This document shows positions 25,479 to 32,019 of a stretch of DNA of 64,000 nucleotides, piece after piece. Position 1 is the stretch's first letter. Every line of letters begins with the position of its first letter. The notes beneath the pieces are model-generated. The model worked only from the letters and a program-made list of their open reading frames with translations. It made no database searches and had not been told where the DNA came from. The DNA is from a candidate division WWE3 bacterium RIFCSPHIGHO2_01_FULL_40_23. GTDB taxonomy: Bacteria; Patescibacteria; WWE3; UBA101185; 2-01-FULL-41-18. Both the position numbers and the translations under genes were made by a program. The stretch is taken from positions 62,001 to 126,000 of the forward strand of contig MEUZ01000007.1 in NCBI GenBank assembly GCA_001772615.1, given 5' to 3'.

Positions 25479-25659
25479 CTTTTACTGCTGTGATTGCAAA
25501 GAGCTTGTACCCACGATGGAGGGAGTGGCAGGGCACATTAGTAGCGGTCACAACGTGATTCAGCTTAGTGGGAGAGAGCTTGAGATCGTTAGAACGAATG
25601 CGCAGAGCCGGGGGCTGAAAGAAAGTGTAGAACTGGAGCCTGCGACACAGAGGAACTAA
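25468..25659 (+). CDS. Small C2H2-type zinc-finger-like protein (second of a pair)
   Basis: 63 residues starting MATDFYCCDC. Cys7, Cys10, His23 and His28 give C-x2-C-x12-H-x4-H, the canonical C2H2 spacing. It is a paralogue of the preceding protein and overlaps it by 11 bases, so it is translationally coupled; a GGGGGA site lies within the upstream gene. A strong terminator follows. Confidence 0.72.
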   Translation: MATDFYCCDCKELVPTMEGVAGHISSGHNVIQLSGRELEIVRTNAQSRGLKESVELEPATQRN

Positions 25660-25680
25660 TAACAACTAAATATGAACTCT

Positions 25681-25721
25681 AAGCCCTGAAGTTAAGCCAT
25701 GTGCATACTTCAGGGCTTTTT
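25681..25721 (+). terminator. Intrinsic terminator
   Basis: 12-bp stem AAGCCCTGAAGT/ACTTCAGGGCTT followed by TTTTATTT. Confidence 0.92.
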
Positions 25722-25775
25722 ATTTGATATTAAAAATGCTAATCTCTTATATAAAACCAACAAAGGAGAGGCGCT

Positions 25776-26546
25776 GTGACAGCAAAACCTGTTTTCATCG
25801 TTATTCTCGGAGGACCCGGATCAGGAAAAGGGACTCAAGCAAAACTTATTGAGGGTATGTTTAAGATCCCACATATCTCAACAAGGATTCTGCTTCAGAA
25901 CAACATGCAGAAAGGCACAACGCTGGGTCTTGAAGCAAAAATCTACATCAATGCTGGCGAGCTGGTTCCGGATAGTGTAATCGCCAACATGCTTCGTGAA
26001 CGTTTGAAGCAGGCCGACTGCAAAGCAGGAGCCATCTTTGACGGGTTTCCAAAAACTGAAAGTCAGTTTATTACATTAATTGGCTTGCTTGCCGAACTCG
26101 GGGCTAAACCTAACCTTGTCCTGCACCTAAAGGTGAAGGTTTCAGTTATGATAGAAAGGTTAACCTCACGCGTAACCTGTACCGGCACAGGTCAGCATGT
26201 ATATAACCTCAAAATCAAAGCGCCAAAAACAGCAGGCAAATGTGATATTGATGGCACCGGCCTCGTACCAAGAGCGGATGATGGTGAAATGCTTTTCATC
26301 CTCACAAGAATCTCGGCATACTTTCAAGCTACCGCCCCGCTTGTGAGCCATTTCAGGAAGCTAAACGCAGTAGCGAGGATTGTTGAAGTAAAAGAGATAG
26401 ACGGTGAAAAACCTATTGAAGCTGTTTGGGAGCTAATGACGGCAGCGGTGGAACCTTTCTTTGCCGTCAGCGAAAGCGCGGAGCCTAAAGCTCAAGCCAA
26501 GATCGCCGCCACTCCCCCATTCACCGTTGAACCAACCCCAGCTTAA
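25776..26546 (+). CDS. Adenylate-kinase-like protein with atypical LID and C-terminal tail
   Basis: Starts at GTG with AAAGGAGA upstream. P-loop GGPGSGKGT (12-20), FDGFPKT and RADDGE are adenylate-kinase motifs, so ATP:AMP phosphotransfer is likely. The LID (about 130-168) keeps only two of the usual four zinc Cys (VTCTGTG and KCDIDG). A tail rich in Ala/Pro/Glu (about 225-256) extends the normal length. It has the expression signals of the orphan class, so it may be a second, acquired kinase. Confidence 0.82.
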   Translation: MTAKPVFIVILGGPGSGKGTQAKLIEGMFKIPHISTRILLQNNMQKGTTLGLEAKIYINAGELVPDSVIANMLRERLKQADCKAGAIFDGFPKTESQFITLIGLLAELGAKPNLVLHLKVKVSVMIERLTSRVTCTGTGQHVYNLKIKAPKTAGKCDIDGTGLVPRADDGEMLFILTRISAYFQATAPLVSHFRKLNAVARIVEVKEIDGEKPIEAVWELMTAAVEPFFAVSESAEPKAQAKIAATPPFTVEPTPA

Positions 26547-26563
26547 GCCTGATTAAGCAAACC

Positions 26564-26595
26564 CTCCCCACACCTAAAAACGTGGGGAGTTTTTT
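26564..26595 (+). terminator. Intrinsic terminator
   Basis: CTCCCCAC/GTGGGGAG stem followed by six T. Confidence 0.92.
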
Positions 26596-26617
26596 AAAGG
26601 GCATGCCAATAAAATTA

Positions 26618-26647
26618 TTGACATCACCTTTTTTAAATTCTTATACT
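26618..26647 (+). promoter_or_regulatory. Promoter of the 34-residue gene
   Basis: Perfect TTGACA (26618-26623), 18-nt spacer, TATACT (26642-26647). Confidence 0.7.
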
Positions 26648-26700
26648 TTTTAAAACACCTACCGGCCTTTAATGCCGGAAACTACAAAGGAGACTAGACA

Positions 26701-26805
26701 ATGAATTTCTTCACCCGGATTTACTGGAAAGATGCAGGCCAGGAAAACAAACCCCGAGTTCCTCCGCCCACGCCTTCACAGCAACCGGGAGGGAGAAAGA
26801 AGTAA
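26701..26805 (+). CDS. Orphan mini-protein, 34 residues
   Basis: MNFFTRIYWKDAG start, then a Pro/Gln-rich basic tail (PRVPPPTPSQQPGGRKK). AAAGGAGA sits at correct distance, a consensus promoter lies upstream and a hairpin downstream, so it is very probably expressed. No family can be assigned. Confidence 0.72.
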   Translation: MNFFTRIYWKDAGQENKPRVPPPTPSQQPGGRKK

Positions 26806-26820
26806 TCATCCTTCCTTATA

Positions 26821-26852
26821 GAGCAGGCTCGGAGCCAACTCCCAGCCTGCTC
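26821..26852 (+). terminator. Hairpin, probable terminator
   Basis: GAGCAGGCT/AGCCTGCTC stem after the 34-residue gene; T-tract weak (ATTTGCCTTT). Confidence 0.65.
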
Positions 26853-26867
26853 ATTTGCCTTTGTTCA

Positions 26868-26900
26868 TCATTCTGGATTCAATCCAGAATCCATAATTCC
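26868..26900. repeat. REP-like palindrome
   Basis: ATTCTGGATT/AATCCAGAAT inverted repeat between two orphan genes. Confidence 0.65.
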
Positions 26901-26915
26901 AGATTTCTACGTAGG

Positions 26916-26944
26916 TTGATCTTTAAGTAAACCTATAGTATAAT
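26916..26944 (+). promoter_or_regulatory. Promoter of the gene at 26973
   Basis: TTGATC, 17-nt spacer, TATAAT (26939-26944). Confidence 0.68.
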
Positions 26945-26972
26945 TAGAAGATTCACCCAAGGAGTATAAAAA

Positions 26973-27164
26973 ATGAAAAAGATCTTGATCTTTATAGCTG
27001 GAACTTCGGCATCAGCTGGATTCTTGTGCGGAATACCCAGCTTAGCCGCCACGCTTCGGCCTTCAGTTCTTGAAGCATACGCCTGGGGGTTTGGGGCGAT
27101 CCTTGGCGCAGTGCTGGTCCTTGGAGGTTGGGCTCTTTGGAGTTTGGCCTCGAGGCTTCGTTGA
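26973..27164 (+). CDS. Orphan two-helix membrane protein
   Basis: 63 residues with two hydrophobic helices (about 4-26 and 36-58) and a short basic C-terminus. AAGGAG precedes ATG. Family unknown. Single-gene unit with its own promoter and terminator. Confidence 0.7.
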   Translation: MKKILIFIAGTSASAGFLCGIPSLAATLRPSVLEAYAWGFGAILGAVLVLGGWALWSLASRLR

Positions 27165-27171
27165 TCTATCT

Positions 27172-27212
27172 GGGGAGAGATTGAATGCATGTTCGCTCTC
27201 CCCTTTTCTTTC
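27172..27212 (+). terminator. Intrinsic terminator
   Basis: GGGGAGAG/CTCTCCCC stem followed by TTTTCTTT. Confidence 0.88.
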
Positions 27213-27316
27213 CCCAATCTATAATGTAAAGTTGAACACGACTCAAACACCTACAGTTTCATAAAGAAAACATTAGCTCCTTAAACTATGGGAATTTCTT
27301 CTTCACAACGCCTACA

Positions 27317-27355
27317 AATGGTAAAGGAAGCGCAAGGAAAAACCTACGCGCTTCC
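27317..27355 (-). terminator. Intrinsic terminator of the gene at 27390
   Basis: Minus strand GGAAGCGC/GCGCTTCC stem followed by TTTACCATTT. Confidence 0.72.
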
Positions 27356-27389
27356 CAAAAGCCCCGTCTCTCAAATCTTAAATCGTCCC

Positions 27390-27665
27390 CTAGAACAAAA
27401 GCACCCACAACCCCCAGAGCATTGCAATAATGAGGGCTAAGTGTTTAATCCTCATCATCATCGCGAACAAGGCCTGAATCTGGGGTGGCCAAAGTCTTGT
27501 GTTTAAAGGCTGATGTTGGATTATTTCAGCCTGCCTCCATTGGATTAAACCGGCAAAAAGTGTGAGCGCCAGAACGAAAAGATTTAACGTCAGCGCAAAC
27601 AACACTACGTTGACAACCATCAAACCGATGTAACCGTACTTAAGTACCTTAAAACTTGTGAGCAT
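27390..27665 (-). CDS. Orphan membrane protein
   Basis: 91 residues with two N-terminal helices (about 10-44) and one C-terminal helix (about 72-90), joined by a soluble loop (RQAEIIQHQPLNTRLWPPQ). TAGGAGAG precedes the start. Family unknown. It converges on the orphan at 26973 and is co-directional with, but upstream-separated from, no other gene. Confidence 0.72.
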   Translation of the reverse strand: MLTSFKVLKYGYIGLMVVNVVLFALTLNLFVLALTLFAGLIQWRQAEIIQHQPLNTRLWPPQIQALFAMMMRIKHLALIIAMLWGLWVLLF

Positions 27666-27720
27666 CCCATCTCTCCTATCTTTTTACGGAAGTAATACCC
27701 TAATTTCAAAAAGTGTGAAA

Positions 27721-28857
27721 TCAGCCAAGAAGATTTCCAATATCTTTAAAAGTTATAACAACAATAAGAGCCAAAAGTATGGCCATGCCTAATTTATGAA
27801 TTAAAGCCTCTTTATGCGGATGGACTCTTTTCCCGCTAACAAGCTCCACCATGACAAAAGCGAGCCTGCCCCCATCAAGAGCCGGGAAAGGAATTAAATT
27901 CATAAATCCGAGGGATAAAGACAGCAAAGCAGTAAGATCCAAAAGACTTAAGATCGTGTCTTTTCCTTTCACTTTAAGTATTTCCGAAACAACATGCAGA
28001 ATACCTACAGGCCCGGATACGCCCGTTCCCACTGCTCCTATGTTCTTTTCTTTAAACGAAGTAGAAACAAGAGATGAAAATATTTTTACCGTGTAAGCCA
28101 TCATATTGTACGAATGCATCGGACCTGCAAGGTATCTGCCAGGTTTGGCCCCATAGTTTAAAGTAACAGCGGAGCCAAGGAAAACTCCTATTTGGGCTCT
28201 ACCTTCGCTTCCAAACTTCGGTACAGCCGTAACAGCCCTTGTTTCCCTCTGCGAGGTTCTTACATTCATAAGCAAAAGCTTAACGTCTTTACCTTCTTTT
28301 CCTAAAAGCGTTTCTCTGACCTCCTTGACCGAATAAACGGGTATATCATCAATTTCAATAATCGCCTCTCCGAACTTAACCCCCGCGGTAAAAGCGGGAG
28401 AATTATCCTCAATCCCTGTCACAACGGTATTTATTCTTCTTTCTTCCCCGAACCTAAAATCATAATCTCCATACAAAGGTATTGTCTGCGACTTAAACCC
28501 GTTTAAAGAAAGCATAAATTGATATAAAACAAAGCTGAACATAAAATTCATGAAAATTCCAGCTATAAGAATGACAGCCCTTGTAATAGGCTTTTTGGAC
28601 ATAAAGTTTTTAGGGTCATTTGGGGGAAGAGTAGAATCCTGTACATCCTCACCTGTAAGCTTTACAAAACCGCCAAAAGGAAGAAGGTTAAGCGAGTAAA
28701 CAGTCTCCCCCACTTTCTTAGAAAAAAACCTTGGAGGTATCCCAAGCCCAAACTCTTCTACCCTTACTCCCGCTTTTTTAGCGGCAAGGTAGTGTCCAAG
28801 CTCATGGACAAAAACCAGAAAAGACAAAATGATTAAAAATATTAAAAGCGTTAGCAT
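27721..28857 (-). CDS. rseP: Site-2 membrane zinc metalloprotease (RseP/RasP family)
   Basis: Intramembrane protease cleaving membrane-bound regulators or signal peptides. HELGH (18-22) is in the first helix, a PDZ domain lies in the middle (about 120-210), and the LDGGRL motif with further helices is at the C-terminus. Length 378 is typical. Last gene of rpsB-tsf-frr-rseP, but a TATAAT box ends seven bases before its ATG, suggesting an extra leaderless promoter. Confidence 0.95.
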   Translation of the reverse strand: MLTLLIFLIILSFLVFVHELGHYLAAKKAGVRVEEFGLGIPPRFFSKKVGETVYSLNLLPFGGFVKLTGEDVQDSTLPPNDPKNFMSKKPITRAVILIAGIFMNFMFSFVLYQFMLSLNGFKSQTIPLYGDYDFRFGEERRINTVVTGIEDNSPAFTAGVKFGEAIIEIDDIPVYSVKEVRETLLGKEGKDVKLLLMNVRTSQRETRAVTAVPKFGSEGRAQIGVFLGSAVTLNYGAKPGRYLAGPMHSYNMMAYTVKIFSSLVSTSFKEKNIGAVGTGVSGPVGILHVVSEILKVKGKDTILSLLDLTALLSLSLGFMNLIPFPALDGGRLAFVMVELVSGKRVHPHKEALIHKLGMAILLALIVVITFKDIGNLLG

Positions 28858-28883
28858 TTTCGTGATTATACCATTAAACGGGT

Positions 28884-29432
28884 CTAAACAGTCATGAGTT
28901 CATTCTTTTTGCGCTCGGCTATATCATCAATCTGTTCGGTAAAACCCTTTACTGTTTTTTCAATTTCTTCTTTGGATGAAAATTTATCGTCTTCAGTAAT
29001 TTCCTTGTCGGCAAACTGGTTGTCTATATCCTTCATCGCATCCTGCCTTACGTTTCTCACAGAGTTTTTTGCGACTTCAGACTTTTCCGTTACAAGCTTT
29101 GCAAACTCTTTTCTTCTATCCTCGGTTAAGGCTGGTATCGGAACTTTTACAGTTTGGCTGTCTGGAACCGGATTAAGCGAAAGGCCGCTAGCCACAATCG
29201 CCTGACATATTTCTTTTATTAACGTTTTATCCCAGGGAGATATTAAAATCATACTTGGGTCCAGTACTGAAATGGTCCCAAGCTCCATAATCTTCATCTT
29301 TGCCCCATACGCCTCAACCAAAATTCCTTCAACAAGAGAAGCCTCTGCTCGCCCCGTCCTTATTCCGGTAATCTCCGATCTAAAATGCTCAATAATGGAG
29401 TTTAGTTTGGATTTTAATTCCGAATCATTCAT
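28884..29432 (-). CDS. frr: Ribosome recycling factor
   Basis: Splits post-termination ribosomes with EF-G. 182 residues, with family patterns IRTGRAEASLVEGILVEAYG, then PIPALTEDRRKEFAKLV. Eleven bases after tsf; part of the rpsB operon, in which the usual pyrH is absent. Confidence 0.96.
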   Translation of the reverse strand: MNDSELKSKLNSIIEHFRSEITGIRTGRAEASLVEGILVEAYGAKMKIMELGTISVLDPSMILISPWDKTLIKEICQAIVASGLSLNPVPDSQTVKVPIPALTEDRRKEFAKLVTEKSEVAKNSVRNVRQDAMKDIDNQFADKEITEDDKFSSKEEIEKTVKGFTEQIDDIAERKKNELMTV

Positions 29433-29443
29433 AACAGGTAGTT

Positions 29444-29899
29444 TTACTCACCCACCTTAAATCTTGAAATCCTTGATATTTTAATATTCTCACCGGTTTT
29501 GGCTATAACTTCATTAACTAAATCCGAGATTTTTTTAGAGTCATCCCTAATATAACCCTGCTTTAAAAACTCTTCAACATTTTTTGCGGGAATTGCGGCG
29601 GCTTGCATAGCGAGCTCCCTGCAGAGATCTTTAAAAGCATCTGTTTTTGCTACAAAGTCTGTTTCACAGTTAACCTCAACAAGACTCCCAACCTTTCCGG
29701 TTGAGTGAATGTATGATACAACAAGACCGTCAGCTGCAGATCTATCCGCTTTTTTTTCAGCTTTAAGCGAGGAAAGGCGGGAAAGCTCTTCCTTAGCTTT
29801 CTCATAGCTTCCAAACTCTTCAAGAGCTTTTTTTGCTTCCATTACGCCGGCTCCCGTTTCCTCTCTTAATTTTTTAATGTCGTCAAGGGATGCATTCAT
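29444..29899 (-). CDS. tsf: Elongation factor Ts (short form)
   Basis: Guanine-nucleotide exchange factor for EF-Tu. The N-terminal UBA-like part with LREETGAGVMEAKKAL and the core motif ETDFVAK are present. It has 151 residues, about half the length of the E. coli protein, retaining only one core subdomain; short forms are known elsewhere. It follows rpsB by about 40 bases. Confidence 0.94.
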   Translation of the reverse strand: MNASLDDIKKLREETGAGVMEAKKALEEFGSYEKAKEELSRLSSLKAEKKADRSAADGLVVSYIHSTGKVGSLVEVNCETDFVAKTDAFKDLCRELAMQAAAIPAKNVEEFLKQGYIRDDSKKISDLVNEVIAKTGENIKISRISRFKVGE

Positions 29900-29939
29900 A
29901 GGTCTTTAGTTTACTTAAAACAAGGTTTAAATGAAATAG

Positions 29940-30863
29940 TTATTTTACCTGTTCCGTCTTTCTCGGCCTTCCTCTTTTTTTCTTTTCAGGTTCAGGAACC
30001 TGCGGCTTAACATCAGATTTTACCTCACTCAGAGGCGTACCAACCGTTTCAATTACTTCTTTAACGGCCTCTAAGACTTCAGGAACTACCGGCAAAACCT
30101 CGGGCTCTTTAACAACAATTTCTTCTTCGGCTTCTTTTTTACTTTTTAACTCCTCGCCTTTTTTCGCAAATTCCTTGTACCCCGCCTCAATCGCATCCGA
30201 GATTGTTTTTACAATCAGAGCAATTGACCTTATGGCATCATCATTACCCGGGACAGGGTATGAAATAAACGTAGGGTCTGAATTAGTGTCAATTAAAGCA
30301 GATACTGGGATATTCATTCTTCTTGCTTCCCTAACGGCCGTTTTTTCTTTTCTGGAATCAACAATAAAAAGCGCGTTTGGCTTCCCGTTAAGACTTAATA
30401 TACCCCCGATTGACTTAGTCATCCTTTCTATTTCTCTGTCTATTAAAAGTCTCTCCTTTTTGGTGTAATGAGAAAGCTCGTTCGCATCCCTTCTTCTTAT
30501 AAAGTCCTTAAGCTTGTCTACGCTTTTTTTAATAGTTTGGTAGTTTGTGATGGTCCCCCCTATCCATCTTTCAGTCATAAAAAAAGCTCCGCATCTTTTT
30601 GCTTCAAGAGTTACAATTTCTTTTGCCTGCTTTTTAGTGCCGACAAAAATTATCTGCCCACCCAAAGACGCAATTTTATATAAAAATTCGCAGGCATTTT
30701 TTAGAAGTTCATGTGTTTTATAAAGATCTATGATGTGAATCCCGCTTTTTTTGTCAAAGATATAATCCTCCATTTTAGGATGCCATCTTCTGGCCTGATG
30801 CCCAAAATGGACACCAGCCTCCAAAAGCTCTTCAACTGTTGGGATTTTATATTTTTCAAACAT
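29940..30863 (-). CDS. rpsB: 30S ribosomal protein S2
   Basis: S2 with 307 residues from the ATG at 30863. The start MFEKYKIPTVEELLEAG is the family N-terminus; the longer frame to 30971 would read through the regulatory leader. VHFGHQARRWHPKM and FVGTKKQAKEIV are family blocks. A C-terminal extension of about 70 residues is rich in Glu, Val and Lys and ends in an AT-hook-like KKRGRPRK. First gene of rpsB-tsf-frr-rseP. Confidence 0.95.
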   Translation of the reverse strand: MFEKYKIPTVEELLEAGVHFGHQARRWHPKMEDYIFDKKSGIHIIDLYKTHELLKNACEFLYKIASLGGQIIFVGTKKQAKEIVTLEAKRCGAFFMTERWIGGTITNYQTIKKSVDKLKDFIRRRDANELSHYTKKERLLIDREIERMTKSIGGILSLNGKPNALFIVDSRKEKTAVREARRMNIPVSALIDTNSDPTFISYPVPGNDDAIRSIALIVKTISDAIEAGYKEFAKKGEELKSKKEAEEEIVVKEPEVLPVVPEVLEAVKEVIETVGTPLSEVKSDVKPQVPEPEKKKRGRPRKTEQVK

Positions 30864-30914
30864 AAAAAACTTCCTAAAAGGAAGCGCAACTAAAAATAAC
30901 TGATTAGGCGCTTC
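30864..30914 (-). promoter_or_regulatory. Two-state hairpin leader of rpsB (candidate attenuator)
   Basis: Minus strand: hairpin A pairs GAAGCGC (30914-30908) with GCGCTTC (30887-30881). Hairpin B pairs CTTCC (30884-30880) with GGAAG (30874-30870) and is followed by six U directly before the rpsB ATG. A and B share 30881-30884, so they exclude each other. This suggests ribosomal-protein-type autoregulation; inference. Confidence 0.55.
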
Positions 30915-30990
30915 TCTTTTTAAACTGCCTTTTTGCCCTCCGCACAAGCGGATCGGGAGAGAAACCTTCAAGGCATGCTAAGATGGGGTT

Positions 30991-31019
30991 AGGTTACCAT
31001 GAGGTGGTTTTTAAATCAA
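30991..31019 (-). promoter_or_regulatory. Candidate rpsB promoter
   Basis: TTGATT (31019-31014), 17-nt spacer, TAACCT (30996-30991); the -10 is poor. It would give a leader of about 125 nt. Confidence 0.35.
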
Positions 31020-31033
31020 GCCTCATTAAGGTT

Positions 31034-31062
31034 TTGAAATAATGCTTTTGATATGGCATACT
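31034..31062 (+). promoter_or_regulatory. Promoter of the secreted coiled-coil gene
   Basis: TTGAAA (31034-31039), 17-nt spacer, CATACT (31057-31062). Confidence 0.5.
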
Positions 31063-31085
31063 ACTACACAAGGGAGGTGGAAAAC

Positions 31086-31586
31086 ATGAGTATAAAATTA
31101 AAAATTGTTTCTTTTGGCCTTCTCTTATCATCCCTTTTTCTTGTTTCGGGAAAAGCTCACGCGCTCATAGGCGAAGACCTTCTTGAAAAAAGATGCACCT
31201 CAATTGAAGCTAGAATTCAAAACAGAATCACAAGGTATGACTCTCTTAAAGACATGCACTTAAAGAGGTATCAAAACCTAAGAGAAAAGGTTGCAAGAAT
31301 CATAACAAGCCTTGAAGCAAAAGGGCTTGATGTTACAAAGCTTAAAACCGACCTTGAAATGCTTGATGCCAAAATTAAAAAAGCCCAGGATGATTATGCG
31401 GCTTTTATCGCCAAGCTGAAAGAAACTAAAGATTTAAGCTGTGGCTCTTCCGAAGGTGAGTTTAAAGCCAAGCTTGACGAGGCAAGAGCGCTTCTTAAAA
31501 CCTTCAGGGAAGACCTTGAGGATATAAGAAACTTCTACAAAACAACTATAAAGGCTGATGTACTTGAATTAAGAAGAAAAACTTAA
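31086..31586 (+). CDS. Secreted coiled-coil protein of unknown function
   Basis: 166 residues from the ATG at 31086, which has GGGAGGTGG upstream. A signal peptide (SIKLKIVSFGLLLSSLFL...GKAHA) is followed by long heptad-rich helices (LREKVARIITSLEAKGLD, LKTDLEMLDAKIKKAQDD). Two Cys may pair. Such small exported coiled-coil proteins recur in CPR genomes. Function unknown. Confidence 0.78.
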   Translation: MSIKLKIVSFGLLLSSLFLVSGKAHALIGEDLLEKRCTSIEARIQNRITRYDSLKDMHLKRYQNLREKVARIITSLEAKGLDVTKLKTDLEMLDAKIKKAQDDYAAFIAKLKETKDLSCGSSEGEFKAKLDEARALLKTFREDLEDIRNFYKTTIKADVLELRRKT

Positions 31587-31618
31587 TCGGCCGGGATTTT
31601 GAGTTAATACTAAAAAAT

Positions 31619-31909
31619 ATGAAAAAATTACTCTTTCTTATCGCCGTTCTACTTCTTATTGGAGGCATTTCATACACCATAGTGAATAAAGGTGATCTCT
31701 TTAACCAAAAAGGCGATTTAGTCACCGGGGAAGTGCCGGAAGACTCCGATGTAGAGGATTTAGATCCTGAAGACTTCAGTGACGAAAGCCTTGATGAGGT
31801 AACTGAAGAGGTGAACTATGACGGTGAAGGACTCGATAAAGAGTTAAAAAACATTGATTCAGAGTTAGATCAGCTTAACACAAGCGAGTTTAACCTGGAT
31901 GACCTTTAG
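31619..31909 (+). CDS. Small acidic membrane-anchored protein
   Basis: 96 residues: one N-terminal membrane helix (about 3-22) followed by an extremely acidic outer part (EDSDVEDLDPEDFSDES). Family unknown. It starts 32 bases after the coiled-coil protein and may share its transcript; a weak TAATAC box eight bases before ATG could also give a leaderless mRNA. Confidence 0.65.
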   Translation: MKKLLFLIAVLLLIGGISYTIVNKGDLFNQKGDLVTGEVPEDSDVEDLDPEDFSDESLDEVTEEVNYDGEGLDKELKNIDSELDQLNTSEFNLDDL

Positions 31910-31920
31910 CTGGAATGTTA

Positions 31921-31996
31921 AGTTGTCATCCCGGGCTTGACCCGGGATCTAGATCCCTGCTTTCCCGCCAGAGGCGGGCAGGCGCGGGGATGATAT
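31921..31996. repeat. Two REP-like palindromes
   Basis: GTCATCCCGGGC/GACCCGGGATC, then CCCTGCTTTCCCGCC...GGCGGG...GCGCGGGGATGAT. Between the acidic protein gene and topA. Confidence 0.72.
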
Positions 31997-32019
31997 GGAT
32001 CAAATGTAAGACGAAACAT

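Noticed and set aside
27288..27440. Plus-strand frame of 50 residues between two orphan genes
   Set aside because: It overlaps the terminator and the 3' end of the opposing gene at 27390 and lacks a ribosome site.
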